DNA of 64,000 nucleotides from Amylostereum areolatum. Its lineage: Eukaryota; Basidiomycota; Agaricomycetes; Russulales; Stereaceae. The stretch's first letter is position 1, and every line of letters begins with the position of its first letter. Made by a program: the position numbers and the translations under genes. The stretch covers positions 62,001 through 126,000 of the forward strand of contig SAXG01000047.1 of assembly GCA_012932865.1 (NCBI GenBank), written 5' to 3'. Under the pieces are notes generated by a model, which made no database searches, was not told the origin of the DNA, and saw nothing but the letters and a program-made list of their open reading frames with translations. Shown in pieces: positions 1-12,230 of the stretch.

Positions 1-1617
1 CCGTCGTCGTTTCGTATTCGGACGAGCTGTGCGATGGGGCAGGGCGCGCCGGGGGCGGAGCGGGCGCGATGGGAGCGGTGGTGGACGGGGCGGACGGGCG
101 GACGGGAGACGGGAACGCGACCCGCTCGGGCGGGGCTTTTCCGCCTGGACCGCCTGCGCGCGCGTCAAGCTGCTGTCGCCCGTGGCCTTGGACCCGTCCG
201 AGGTGACGGAACCGACGTCAAACATGGGGCGAGAGCCCTTGAGCTGCTGCTCGGTGCCTGCGGCCTTGCGCTGCACGAGCGGGTGCGAACGCTGGGCCTG
301 GAAGCGATGCGCGGGACGGGCGGTGGTCGTCGGGTGTGCCTTGCGGTGGGCCCGTGCTGCCCGCCCGGGGCGGGAGGACGATGCTGGCCTTGGTGTGGTT
401 GGACGCGAGGGAGCTCGGGAGGAGATCTCCGGCGTCCGAGGGGGATTTGCCGGTGCTGACGGAGCCCTGGGAGCCGTCGCGAGCCTCACGGGGCGATCGC
501 GCGTCGCTAGAGTCGCGCTCGGGAGAAGGCGACTGGTCCTGCTGAAGGAAGAAGCGACGATCGGAGGGCTTGAGCGTTTCGTCGTTGCGTTTCGCGGGAA
601 TGGACGGTGCGGGGGCCGCGGGCAGGAGCGCGGGAGGGGGTCCAGCGGACCTAGACGACGCGGCGGCAGCGGCAGGCGGAGGCGCGGGACAGGTTGGCAG
701 GCGAGCGGGAGGGTGGTACGAGATGCATCTGACCCGTGGCCAGGGTCAACGAAGGCGGGGCTGCGGGGACGGGTGTTGCGGGAGGGGTAGGGATGGGGAG
801 TGGGATTGACGACGACGACGCGAGGGAACATGGTAGACAAGGCGGCGGGATGGGGCGGGGTGGAGGGGACGATGACGGTGGGAAAGGGGGCGAGGATGAC
901 ATCCGGCTCGGGGGTGGGGAGCGATGAGCGCTCGGGGGCGTCGACAGGCACGGATTTGAGGGGAGGCGGGAGCGGGATCGAGCCTTGGAGGGGCGACAGT
1001 CGAGGGCGGAGTGGGTCATATCGAGGATGATCTGACCGACGGAGGAGGTCGACTTTGTGCGGAGGCTGAGGGGGCGGGAATGGGAGGAGGCGGAGGAGAA
1101 GGAGAGGCGGTCGGATCGGGATGGAGAGTGGAGGGGCGGGTCTGGAGAAGATAGGGAGCGATATGAACATTGGAGCGAGGAGGAAGCACGGGCGAGCGCA
1201 CCGTCGGGGCGGGAACGGCCAGAGTCGGAAGTGGGGGATAAAGGGGCGGGGTCGGAGAGGGAGTCGGGGGAGGCGGGGTAGGAATGCGGGGAGAGCGGGG
1301 GCGATGAATGGTGCGCGGCTAGTTCCCGATACCACAACCGCCAGGAGATGTTCTCCAGCCGGCGGCCGTCTTTGAGCGACTCTTTGCATTTTGTGAACAC
1401 TGCGCGAGAAGAAAGAAGAGGCGGGGGGGAAAGGAGGAGAAAGGAAAAGGGGAAAGGGGGAAAAGGGGGTCAGCGAGCGAGAAGAGGATGAAAGGGGACG
1501 GGGGGAAGGTGTAGGATACGCACGGGTCCAAAGGCCGCTCAGGGCGTCTCCGCCGTCGAGGTCTTTGACGACGTCGACGGCGACGGAGAGAACGGGGGAG
1601 GGAAAGTGGGTGACCAT
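1..1617 (-). CDS. DUF1752 (fungal AreA N-terminal-type) protein, 3' end cut by window
   Basis: Exon 1 runs 1617-1524 from the ATG at 1617 and ends in a GTGCGT donor. The intron closes at a CAG and exon 2 starts at 1399. The join gives the family signature LFTKCKESL followed by RLENISWRLWYRE, the conserved block of DUF1752, found in fungal nitrogen-regulator-like proteins that are presumably nuclear. The rest is Ser/Pro-rich and disordered. Further conserved-looking stretches (DRRFFLQQDQSPSPERD near 520-570, RPMFDVGSVTSDGSK near 190-230, SSSEYETT at the left edge) lie in different frames from the first part of exon 2. At least three frame changes are therefore needed near 650-700, 345-385 and 30-110, with no splice sites to explain them. 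I read these as indel errors or decay. The family call is firm; the exact protein is not recoverable, and the stop is not confidently inside the window. Confidence 0.75.
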   Translation of the reverse strand, partial: MVTHFPSPVLSVAVDVVKDLDGGDALSGLWTRAYPTPSPRPLSSSSRSLTPFSPFPLFLSPPFPPASSFFSRSVHKMQRVAQRRPPAGEHLLAVVVSGTSRAPFIAPALPAFLPRLPRLPLRPRPFIPHFRLWPFPPRRCARPCFLLAPMFISLPIFSRPAPPLSIPIRPPLLLLRLLPFPPPQPPHKVDLLRRSDHPRYDPLRPRLSPLQGSIPLPPPLKSVPVDAPERSSLPTPEPDVILAPFPTVIVPSTPPHPAALSTMFPRVVVVNPTPHPYPSRNTRPRSPAFVDPGHGSDASRTTLPLACQPVPRLRLPLPPRRLGPLDPLPRSCPRPPHRPFPRNATTKRSSPPIVASSFSRTSRLLPSATLATRDRPVRLATAPRAPSAPANPPRTPEISSRAPSRPTTPRPASSSRPGRAARAHRKAHPTTTARPAHRFQAQRSHPLVQRKAAGTEQQLKGSRPMFDVGSVTSDGSKATGDSSLTRAQAVQAEKPRPSGSRSRLPSARPPRPPPLPSRPLRPRRALPHRTARPNTKRRR

Positions 1618-4278
1618 CGAGTGAGTTCTCACAGAGAGCGCGGACGAGGTTGAATGGTCAACACGGCCACGACACGGCCAGTCGCCAGTGGAGAGCCTTG
1701 ACCCGAGGGGAAGGGGAGGGGAGGGGGGTCAGAAAGGGGTCAGAAAGGGTGAAAAGCAGCGTGGTCGCCGTGGAGGACGACGAGGAAGGGTGCTTCGTCG
1801 GCCGCGGAGAGGGTTGGGTGGGCGACGACGACGAACGGGTTGGTGGTCGAGAGCAAGTTGGGAAACGGGCGTCCAAGGCGGCAGAGCGAGAAGAAGGCCC
1901 GAGTCCGTTGGGCGTGGGCCCGGCCCGATCCCCGCCGCCCCCTATAGCCGGTCCCTCCTTCGAAAATCAACCGGTCCACTTGCGGTCCACGCTCGGGTCC
2001 ACGCTGTCCACCCCGAGTCCACACCCAGTCCACGCCTCGTTTTTCTTTAGTCTCCGACGTCCCGCTCTCTCCCGATGGACTTCCTGGACCTCCCGCTTCC
2101 CCGTGCCAATTTCCCCGCACGTCGCTCCCCTTCTGTCACCAAGCGAAATCCACCTCATTTTCGCGGGATCGCGTCGCGTATCACGCGTACTTACACGCCG
2201 CGTAGTAGGTAACCATCCTGATACGTGCTCACACAAGCAGTCTGCCGACCGACCCCCGCCTCGTGGCTGTCGACGTCGTAACCCACCCACCGTCCAACAA
2301 TGTCCCCATCATTTCCCCGCTCTCCACTCGTTTCCCCGCACACCTTCTAGCCTGCCTGCCTTCCCTGTCATTCCCCGCGTTTCCAATACGCTGCACGCAT
2401 CCCCAACAGTTGGGCAACCCCCCGGACCGCACGTGGATCTGAACCGACCAACGGCGCCCGCGCGAGTACGACCCGTCCATGTCGTCTGACCACAACTCCC
2501 CCCCCCGGACCTTCTTCCTCATCCTCATCATCAGTCAGCGATCAGCGATCGCGCACTTCCCAAACGCTCGCTCACCAGACCCCTCACCCCCGTCGCGCTC
2601 GCGTTCCTCACTGCTCAGGCCATGAGTCGGGCTATTGACCATCGTGGTCCTTCGTACCGACGCCTGCATATGAAACCGCCGCTTCGAGCATGTCCAGGTC
2701 TCTGTCACCCGCACGTCCAATCCCCGCACCGACGTACCCACGTGTCCGCGTCACAGCCAACATACATAACCTATCACTCGCGTCGTACTCTCGCACGCAC
2801 GCACGCACGTATTCGACATCCTCCTGCGCCCAACCCACCGGCGGTACTTGTACGTAGTACATCAGCCGCGAGTCCCAAACCGTCCTCCGTCCGCCCCTCC
2901 CGAGTCCCCCGCGCCACCTCCTCTTTCTGTTCCGCCTTCTCCAACGTTCCGTTCGGGCTTTCTCCTTCAATTCGCGAGTCCCTGCGATGGACACCACGTG
3001 CCATGGACCCCCCACTGGCCGTCGATCTCCCCGGACCTTCCCCCATCCGTAGCATCACATCCCACACAGGCGCACTCCTGAACGCCCGAAACGATGCGCG
3101 CGTACATTCAATAGAGTACAGAGACGCCCTGCTTCCCGATTTCAACCCGAGCCGTCGATCTGTTACGGGAAACCCCCCTGGGACACAGACCACTCGATCT
3201 CTCCGTAGACAGAAGAGGCTCCCGACGTCGAGTCGTCTCTGAGTCCCATGATCACCCCATCTCCCATCTCCACCCCCTGGCCATTGTCCTCTTTCACCTT
3301 TCGACCTTTCGCATCTCGCGTCTCGCATCGCATCGCTCATCGCTCATCGCCCCATCGGCCCCATCATCGAATCAAACTCGTCCTCATACAAAGAGGAAGA
3401 GGCGACCGAGGGCGCGCCCGCGCTCGCCGGGCTCCGCTGACCTGCGCTCTTTGAGTAAGTTCAATCGCCTTCTCATAAAGCACGCGCGAACTCCCACAGT
3501 GCGACTCGACTGGCAGCGTCAAGTGTCCCCCCCTTTCCCAGTCCCACCCGCACAGTCAGCGTATGCAACGCGCCCTCCTCGGACTTTCGTTCGCCGTCAG
3601 ACCCCACAATGTCAACGACGATGGGCTCTTCCCACACCGCGCCCGATCCCTCTCCCCGTGACCGTGCCGGCACGTCTCCTCGGCCTCCTCATTCCCTTTC
3701 CACGACGAATCAAGCTCAAGCTCACCATCGAACCCCGCACCGGACCCACACCCCCCACCCCCTCTCCCTTCTCTCCCCCGGACCTTCTCCTTCTCTTTTC
3801 CCGTCCTCACCCGCGGTCGCGTTCCAGCAAAGAATAACTGGGTATACTTAATACTCTCCCGTGTGGACGAGCCCACGTCTACGTACGCTACATGTTTTTT
3901 ACATCTAAGAATACAGTCCATGGTACACTACACGCGCACCCGGCGCCGATATTGAAAGCAAACGAAAAGCAAAGTATATGCGACGACGGACACGGGGCTG
4001 ATCACGACGCAAGGCGGAATCGGGAGCAAAGCGAGCGAGCAGATCGGAGGCGCGCGTGGGGTGCAGCAGAAGCAGGGGGGATGATACAGACAACGGGCGA
4101 GAGACAAAAATACATAGATGCGAACCCGAACCCACGCGGCGGAATGGGGAGCGAGGCGCGAGGACCGGCCATGGGACGCGCCGCAAATCTATTCTGCGCG
4201 CATACATCCCCGTCAGATTCCGTGGTCGTTCACGCGACAAAACGACGCGAGGCTTACTTGACGAATGGAAGCCCTTCC
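1618..4278. other. Intergenic; no supported gene
   Basis: This separates the start of the DUF1752 gene from the stop of the SFP1-like gene, both on minus. It is GC-rich with pyrimidine-rich tracts on plus around 2000-3800. Open frames exist on both strands, but they have shadow-like composition (Pro/Ser/Arg), no recognisable domain and no convincing intron pattern. It probably carries the upstream region of the DUF1752 gene. I see no tRNA, tandem array or mobile element. Confidence 0.5.
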
Positions 4279-5765
4279 TTACTGCGTCGAGGGCGAAGCG
4301 TGCTGCTGAGCGGGAGAGAGGGACGCGGCCAAGCTCGTCACCTCGATTTTGCACGTCCCCTTGTCGATGTGGTACTTGAGCCCGTTCGGATTCAAATACG
4401 TCTGCGAAACGGCCCCAGTCAGCCCCTTGACGCGCATACACGAGCATATATCCACCAACCTTTACACAACCCGGCCGCTACCGCGGGATAAAGGACGTAG
4501 GGTGAGTATATGCGCCACTCGAGTGAGCGAAAGACTCACGGGACAGCGGTAATGGCGTTCGCGTTTCTTGCCTCCACCTGCGATCGAGTGCGACGGGGAC
4601 TCGCGCGCTTTGAATCGACCGCCAGGTCCGCGCCTCTCCGTCTCTTTTTCGCGCTTGGGCGTACGCATGGGGCCCGTGGAAGGACGCTTGCTGAACGACG
4701 CAGGAGGAAAGGCACCCTGGGGTGACGGCGACGACGGCCGTGTTCCGGAGAAAAAATCGCCCATTGGGAAGGAGAGAGGGCTCGGTGGCTCGGTGAGTGT
4801 CGGGGAGGATAGGCTAGACGATGAATAACGAGAGTCGAACGTGGCCGGGAACAGCAAGGGAACGGGGGTGACGGGCCTGGTGTTCGGCGGAAGGGCGCGG
4901 GGTCGCGGGTAGTCGAGCACGAGAGGGGAAGGCGGGGACCCGTTTTCTGGTCGCCAGGAGTCGGAAAAGGGAGACATTTTGGCGTCGTGAAAGGCGACGT
5001 TGGAAGGGTACGGAGGGCGGCCGAACGGGGGTACGTCGTCGTCGTTGAGAACGACGACGTGCGCCTCTTCAAAGTGATCGAGGAGCTCGTGCAGGTCGGC
5101 GATGTCGAGGCCGCAGCAGGTGAAATTTGTACACTGGATGATACGCAGTGAGGGGGGAAGGACGGTGGACGGAGGAAAGAAACGGACGATTTGCCGCTCG
5201 AGGAAGTGCGGGATGTCGGCGTCGAGGTCGGGATCGCTGAAGCAATCCGAGTCGGGGAGTGGCGAGGGGCAAAAGAGAAAGGAGGAGGGCGTGGGCGTGG
5301 ACGCGATGAAGGTGAAACTGTTCGGACGTCAGCGCCCGGGAACTCAACAATGACGGCGGCGGGATCGGGGCATACTCGAGGGGATCAAAGAACATTTCAG
5401 GAGGGGACGTCCGAGTTGGGGCGAAAGGAAGGTGCGGCGGCGAGGGCGACAGGGACGAAGGCGGGCGCGGTCGACGGTGACGTCGTCGGGGAGAGGAACG
5501 AGACGGGGGGAGGAAAGAGTTCCCCTGGCCGAGGTTCGGGTCATATACGCCCGCGCCCTCTGCCCGAGAGAGACGATCGTTCCCGGACATCGCGGTCAGA
5601 AGGGGATGCCACTCGAGTCTGGGTGTCGAACAATCCTTGTGCGCGTCCGTTTTGGGCGATGCGAGGAGGAGCGATGACGGAGTTTGGCAAGGGCTGAGAG
5701 CGCGTGGGCGGGCGTTTGACACCTTCCGAGCTTCCCTTCCGACTTTTTGAGTTTGAGTGCGGCAA
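4279..5765 (-). CDS. SFP1-like C2H2 zinc-finger transcription factor
   Basis: The first zinc-finger region (about 5130-5045) reads IIQCTNFTCCGLDIADLHEL and continues DHFEEAHVVV, the arrangement of fungal SFP1-type split fingers. A long Ser/Pro linker follows (MSPFSDSW to KKRERHYRCP). The last finger is assembled from three exons: RCP ends at 4540 (GTGAGT donor), an 18-nt microexon 4477-4460 gives RPGCVK, and the exon from 4401 gives TYLNPNGLKYHIDKGTC and ends at TAA 4279-4281. All three joins are in phase 0. SFP1 relatives control ribosome-biogenesis and growth genes in the nucleus; that role is inferred from family. One frame break lies at an AAA run (5315-5317): dropping one base joins the upstream EMFFDPLEYAPIPP frame to FTFIASTPTPSSF. 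The N-terminus is uncertain; the ATG at 5765 is one candidate. Confidence 0.8.
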
Positions 5766-7110
5766 GGCCCTGGCACGGAAGCTGTCGGACCTGTCGAATT
5801 AGAGTGCCTCGATTCAGACGGAGCAAAGGCAAAGCGCAAACAGACTGTCGGGGAGACACGTCCCCGGGACGCGCAACTCGGACTTTTATACCTCGAGCTC
5901 GCTGGTAAGTGCGACGTTCGCCTTGCTGGGCGTGGTGGAATAAGCGTGGAGACGGGGAGGCGGAGCCTGCCAGTGCAAGACGCACACAGTTTTGGAGCAC
6001 AGAAACTGGACGCGGCCCCACCTCTTCGATCCTGGTGGTAGTAGCGCCTCCATTGCCGAAGCCAAGTTCTAGGCGTTGCCATCGAGCCGCATCGACGATC
6101 CCCCGCTTCATGCGAGCACGAGTCGGGAGATCGTCCATCGGGGGAAACCACCCACGCACGACCGCTGCGTAACCCAAGCGACGAGGATCGCAGAGGACCC
6201 TGGCATTCCCCAGCAACTTTGATCCTATGGCTCACGGAATGCCTCGATTGGGCTATCATGTCTCGTAATGGGAAACGAAATTCAAAATCGTCCGATCGCC
6301 CCGTCGAAAACTTCGTCTGGTTGATGTAAGATCCATTGCGTACGGATCGGCGCCGTGGCGGGAGGCCCGGTGCATCAGGTCTTGAGCGTGACGTTGAACT
6401 TCCAGTCTCTCGACTCTTCCCCGTGACCTGGCGCAAGTCCGTCTCGCTCGACGCTGTCGCCAAACGAGCAACTTCGCACCTATGAAAAGCAGCAGGACAG
6501 ATACAAAGATCTAATAGTAATACTTAGTCTACAGCTACTCTGTGTACCCCGTCCATCTTTAGTCCACCCTCACAAACTTCACCAATTACCACTTTGAGTT
6601 TCAGCTACATGCCGTCTGAACGTGAACACCGATCTCCCAATGCTCACGGATCGTCTGCTACGTCGACACTGATCCTGCAATCCGCACGACCTGTATGTAG
6701 ATTGACCTCTGATCTGTAATCCTCACGGAAGTACCCCCGAACAAGCAACCCTGAGTATAATGCTGCCGGATTCAGGCTCAAATTGTCCGCACAGATGGGC
6801 CAAAAATCGACCGTTTTCGATCGAAGTTGTTGGGGGATATGCCAGGGTCCTATCGCAAGGTCCCAAGGACGATCGCAGTCCTGCGTGCTCAACCCCACGA
6901 AAGGAAAGAAGGGAATGGTGGAAAGGCTGGTTGATGATTTGATCATTAGAGCACGACGTCTGTCGAAGACGCCTCTAAGCAGGAAACTATAGATACACAT
7001 AAAGTACGGCATAACATCCAGCGCAGCGCACGTGCGGAGCACACTGTGCTCGTCCCATCCAAGTGAGAGCCCCTAGTGAGAAGAAAAATTTTGAAACGTA
7101 GCCAGCGCGC
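5766..7110. other. Intergenic; no supported gene
   Basis: Between the SFP1-like start and the GH16 stop. Minus-strand frames at 5770-6460 continue from the zinc-finger gene and could hold a 5' exon, but no motif supports this. From 6480 to 7100 composition is balanced and all frames are short. Nothing else recognised. Confidence 0.4.
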
Positions 7111-8751
7111 TCAGGGCTCGTACACCTTCGCCCACATCAGGTGGAAGTACGCCCAACTGAACTCGCTGGGACTGTTCGTGACGAAGTCTGCCCAGTCTAC
7201 GCGTGAGCACACAGCACAAGCGGTCCGTGGCACGTAGGGCGCACCTGTACATGTGGATGGGCAGCCTGCCGCCTGATACGCCTCGCTTCCGGCCCAGTCG
7301 CCACCTGCGCGCGAAAACACCCAAAAAGGCGTCAGTACATCTGACACAAAGGACACGCGCGACGAAAGACACCTACAGAACGTGAGGTTGATCACGATCT
7401 TGTGGTCGTCAAAGTGGGACGCGATATCGCAGTTGGTATTCGGGAACAACGCATCCGGCGTGCCCTACCAATCCCTGCGTCAGCGCATGCATCTCACCCC
7501 CCAGAAAACAAGTAAAACGCACCCAGTTGCCCGTGTCGACGGTCTGCGCGCCGTTCAGCACGTCCTGCGGCGTCTTCGGGTCGTCCCGCGCCCAGAACCA
7601 CACGTTCACGATCGCGTTCGTGCGCTCCATCGCGTAAAACCCGCCGTCATTCACGTTGAACGCGTGTCCGAACGTGTTGTCGCCCGCGAAATCGACCCCG
7701 CAGCCCGTGTTCGTCGTCCCGCTCGCGCAGTCGTTGTTCTTGACCAAGCTACGTGCACCCGCGTTGGAACGGAAAGAGAGGCGAGAGCATGAAAGCACGT
7801 ACCCGAGCATTTCGCGCAGGGTCGACGTTACGTCTGGCATGCTGCAACCTGCAGATGAAATCAGCTAAGAGACGTCGTGCGGGATGGAAGGGGCACAAAC
7901 CGTTGCTGGTGTGAAGCGTAGCGGCATTCGGACCTAAGCACCTCTTCAGCCACCAATGATGGAAACAACATCTCAAATCACGCACCCTATCCGTCCCAAC
8001 CCCAAACGTCCGGTCCAACAATCATTAGAAATTCTCGTCACCACACTATCGGAAGAGACAGAACTTGCCTGGCCGTTAACGCCTGCGAATATCCTCGTCA
8101 GATTGGTCGACCGGGGCTTCACTGCACATGAAAAACGCACCTTCCAGGATATCGACCTCGCCACCGTTCGGCCAGTTTGAGCCCACTTCCCAAATCGCGG
8201 GCCACGTCCTAGACCATCCCGCACCCGTCAGCCTCCACCTTCATGGCCAGACAAACCCAACAGAAACGCACCCGCATCCCTTGGGCATATGTGCGACGTT
8301 GTACCTGCACCCAAAAAATCAGCCTCGCCACGGGCGCAGATGGAGATCACGAAGGACTCACACCGAGACATGTGTTCCATACGTCTTCTGCGACTCGATC
8401 CGCACCGAATCGCGCCCCCGCGCCGAACCGCTCACGACGTTGTGGCTGTCTGCGCCAAGGGTGAAGTTGCTACCGGTGACGGACACGAGCCCGTTCGACA
8501 AGTGCGGTGTTCTTGTCCACGTAGTTCCTGCACGTCCAACCCGACATCAGCGCTGATCGTCTCCGGAAGTATCACAGAAGCACGTACACGAATCCGTGCG
8601 TGGGGTCGTCGAACGTCATAAAGTCGAACTTGTCCAGGAACGCGTTGCCGGTGTAGTCGTCCGCGAGGTTGTACGTCGCCGCGTCAACCGCCGCGACCAG
8701 CGCGAGCACGAGCGTGCCGATGTGGGGTATAGTCATCGTGCGGAATTGCAT
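7111..8751 (-). CDS. Secreted GH16 endo-1,3(4)-beta-glucanase (laminarinase-like), copy 1
   Basis: Starts at ATG 8751 (or 8736) with a signal peptide (HIGTLVLALVAAVDA), then YNLADDYTGNAFLDKFDF, the usual mature start of basidiomycete GH16 glucanases. The catalytic motif GGEVDILEG (ExDxxE type) is at 8166-8141. Later exons give NTGCGVDF, GGFYAMERTNAIVNVWFWA, DIASHFDDHKIVINLTFCGDWA and the end WAKVYEP*, stop 7111-7113. The last five exons are 7848-7803, 7748-7523, 7464-7377, 7304-7245 and 7196-7111, all in phase. The enzyme is secreted and cleaves beta-1,3/1,4-glucan of fungal or plant walls. Exon 2 has one extra base at 8500/8501 (CTTG where CTG restores the frame to LSNGLVSVTGSNF). The junction near 7933-7943 is ambiguous, and the previous donor is GCAAGT. 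A second GH16 copy is at 22.5 kb. Confidence 0.9.
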
Positions 8752-11366
8752 TGTGAAAGATCTGAAAAAGAGGCGAGAAAAGAGAGAGTGAAGGACAGGT
8801 CGGTCCAAAGGAAAGTAGGGGGTGCCTCGAGAAAGAGACGGAGAGGAGAGGGCAGGAAAAGGGGGAGGGAGAGAGTCCGAAGACGGGCGGAGCGGGAGGC
8901 TTGACGACCAACGCGCGAGGCTTTATATTCTCCACCCGGATGTCCCGGATGAAAGAACCGAGAAGCGTGGCGTGGGCCCGGCGTGCCGCTTCGAGACGGA
9001 CAATAACGAAAGCCCGGCTTATGGAGGCATGCTGTGAACGGGCCTCCACCGCATTGTTGCCATAGTTCGACCCGGGACCGCTTTTGCATTGCACAATCGT
9101 AAAAGGGCCCAAGTCAAGGCACTTCGATGGCCCTCAACCGCAAACTGTACATCTGTGGCCAGGGGTTCCGGGGCCAAAGCTGCACTTTGAACCAGGTCAA
9201 ATGGTCGTTGCCGTTCTTTGCTGATCTGCGAATCATATCATATCAATGTGAGCACACGGAGATTGAGGCGAACATGTTGGAGAAACGCACTTGTGACTTG
9301 CCCCGGACGAGAACAAACACCTCGATCCATTGGGTCCCGAAGAACGCTGGCGACACGCTTGCGTATGGAGAGGGTTCGGAGGGGAGATTCATGAATCATG
9401 AGTGGGTGGAGCAGAACTGTGATAGACTTTTACCGCCCGACCCGAGCTCCCGCCCTGGCGCGTATCCAGGAACATTCTGCTTGGGCGGACGATCCTTGGA
9501 CGATCCAAAAATTTGGTGACCTAGAAGTTACAGGTCGTCGGTCGACGTCGAGACGTGGTGAGCGGCAAGCTCGTCGCGATACCCGTGGATCTGCCGGCTC
9601 TTCACGTACATCCGACTCGCCAGCCGAAGGCGGAATTCCGAGTTGAAGCTGGGTGATGGATGGGACGTCGCAACGACTTGATCGAGCACGTAGCTGGCCT
9701 CGCGTGGTGAACATCAAGAGGAGTAATCGGAGAGCAGTACGAATGCGACATGGATTGTATTCATTGCTGTGGTGTGCATGGGGAGGTGATTCAGGTGAAC
9801 GACTAAGAATACACAAAAAACAAGCGTATTGCATCCTCCGTGGACATCTCTCGCGCGACAGTACCGCGATGGGACCGTGTGGGTTGAAGTATACGCGGGA
9901 GGTCAAAATTGGAAGGAGGTGGATGCGTTGGAGAACGAAAAACTTTGGAAGAAATCGGTGACAAGAGGGTGAGAGATGCGGTGAGGAATTAACGTTCATC
10001 GACATTATGGTCCCGTCCGAGTCGGCATCTTGCCGTGGTCGAAGGGGGCGCGTCAACAACACAACAGCGCCGCACCGTGTGCTCTTCACGCCCATAAGCC
10101 TAGTATTACAGGCCCCGTACCCAGGCGGCGACGGTCGTAAGATGGATATGGGGAGCAAAAGAGCGAGCCACGCACTAAGTTCGACACCTGGGGGTTCCGA
10201 TCTTTTCCCGTTCAGACATCAATCCATCATGTCGATATAAATCTTGAATTCGTTTGGGCCCAGGGCGATGCGTTGGCGAAGTAAGCAGACGTCGGGGCCC
10301 ACTCGGGGGAGGATGGTGGCAAACGATGAGAGAGGGTTTCCCACGGCAATTCGCTTTCCGAACAACTCAACAAGTTGTGCTTTCTTCAAGCTTCAACTCT
10401 CTGGTAGGTGGCAAGGAGGGGGGAGCTAGGACGATACGCCTGGACCAATACTGACGTTCTGTCAGGCAGACACAACCATCGGAATATCATGGCATGGTGG
10501 GAGATAACGTAGGGATCTAGTAGTTGAGTACTAACTACTAAGGTCCGAGACCTGATACGATTCCGAGTCATTGGGTAAGAGTTTTGTATACAGCACTTTT
10601 GCCTACAACTGGAAGCGCGAAGGAGGGCCTTCAAGAAGAATCGAGGGCACTCGCCGTGAAATATAGAGGAGGTGCAAGTCCCTGAGGCGAGTCACCGCCG
10701 TGTCGTCGCTTACGCTTTCCGCAAAGCTTTTCATGGACGTCCTCAAGGATCGATAGGAAGGGGTACTGACACCGTCTGTCAGGATCATCGAATTCAGGTC
10801 GCTTTCTTCGATATCGTACACAAGGTATGGCGAACACAAAAAAAATTAAGGCAATTAGAACGTGCACGACTTTCGGATATCGAGGTCACTACTACTGTGG
10901 TTTGTGAGTTTCAAAGACGTCCTAGAACTCATCCTGATTCGTACCGTCTCATGCTTTCCACATATTTTTAAGTACGACCATCAACGATTAGTAGTGTATG
11001 GGCTCTCAGTTTCTGGCCGGACAGCCTCAAACGGCCGCGTCGGCAGGCCGTATGGCCGAGGCTACCCCGGAGGTGTCGCATACTTCGCAATACGTGTTCA
11101 TATAGAAGGCTTGGATTTTGTTTCGCACACGACCGACGGTCCGCTGAATGTCTGCCGTCTAGATATCACTATTCCGGCCGCAAGTACCTCAAAATCTCTC
11201 GCATGGAACTGACGACCACCGCCGATTCCCCGAATGGTTCGCGGAAGGTCCTAGTGATTATGCAGTCGGATGGGGTGGCCGATGGAGCGTGAAACCCAAG
11301 TTGTAAGTGTCGCATCTGATTCTAAAATTACCGCTTATTCATCGAACGTTCCACTACTCGAATAAA
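8752..11366. other. Intergenic / unassigned up to the assembly gap
   Basis: 8752-9120 is the promoter side of the GH16 gene. Beyond that, frames on both strands (for example 9127-9519 plus and 10158-9430 minus) have no recognisable domain, signal or splice pattern. From about 11000 short plus-strand stretches look faintly coding, including a 34-codon ATG frame from 10998 and a KVLVIMQSDG segment near 11255, but they do not join. They may be transposon debris. Confidence 0.35.
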
Positions 11367-11391
11367 NNNNNNNNNNNNNNNNNNNNNNNNN
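11367..11391. other. Assembly gap of exactly 25 N
   Basis: A run of 25 undetermined bases. A fixed length of 25 is a conventional placeholder rather than a measured gap. Sequence on the two sides need not be contiguous, and no feature should be read across it. Confidence 0.98.
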
Positions 11392-11621
11392 TGGTACGAG
11401 TTGACGCCGAGAACCTGTTTGAGGGCTTCCAGCCCCTCATTCACGGGCTCACGGGAAGATGCTATCGGAAAAACAAAACAACTCGTGCCCGCTGTTTCGG
11501 AGGCCATGGTCTGGGCGAACTCGTTTTTGAAGGGGTTCGATCCGAACACCACCGCGCCATCACCCTCGCACGCGACATTCTTCGCCGAGTCCGTCATTAC
11601 GGATATCGGGCCATGAGCATT

Positions 11622-12075
11622 GTCAGGCCCGCGAGTCGCCTCCCTCGCCAAGTCGGCGAAGAAGAAGCAGTTGGTAAAGGCGGCCGGCGAAGACGTTGAG
11701 ATGGACGATGCCCCCGGGCCGTCCGCTCGGATAAAAAGATCCTCGCGGATCTATCTCTAGGGCGTCGCCGCCGAGCTGAAGAAGCACAGAAGGCAAAGGG
11801 AAGGTTCGTGCGCGCCGAGTAACGGCGGATCGCGCTTCATCGTCCCACGCTGACTATGATTTTGTAGTCCCCGCAGACCCCGAAGACGAAGAAGACAACT
11901 TCGTCAACCTCCAAAGCCGCCAAGGGAGACGGAGCGCCGAAAGGTCCGTACGTCCCCCCTCCGTCGCGAAACTTCCTTACCTCTGGCCAGGCAGAAGGGC
12001 GACGGCAAAAAGAAGAAGAAGAACTCTTCGGAGGGCGGCGTAAAGGGCAAAGGGAAGAAGCCGGCGAAGAAGTAG
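11622..12075 (+). CDS. Lysine-rich tail, hypothetical
   Basis: Plus-strand reading gives SAKKKQLVKAAGEDVEMDDA near 11650-11710, then TPKTKKTTSSTSKAAKGDGA near 11875-11940, then KGDGKKKKKNSSEGG to a TAG at 12073-12075. The Lys/Ser/Gly composition resembles a basic disordered C-terminus of a nuclear or nucleolar protein. The pieces are in different frames and the splice sites are weak (GTCCGT donor, CCAG acceptor). A second frame is also open through the middle. It lies just upstream of the Penelope-like element and could belong to it or to a decayed host gene. No family recognised. Confidence 0.25.
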
Positions 12076-12230
12076 CTCGCCTTATGCGCTCGTATGTGTA
12101 TGGTAGACCGGACACTCTCCCGACGCGATCTTAGACGTCCCGTTCCCCCTCGCTATGAATTATATTCGTTTGTATAGCCGATTGAAATACTATTGGCCGA
12201 GTCCTATAAAAACGATATCCACACAATCGC

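Noticed and set aside
29..1375. Long plus-strand open frames at the left end
   Set aside because: They are antisense shadows of the DUF1752 gene in GC-rich DNA; the minus strand carries the conserved motif and splice sites.
9127..10158. Open frames of 130 (plus) and 242 (minus) codons
   Set aside because: No domain, signal, intron or composition support; they overlap each other on opposite strands.
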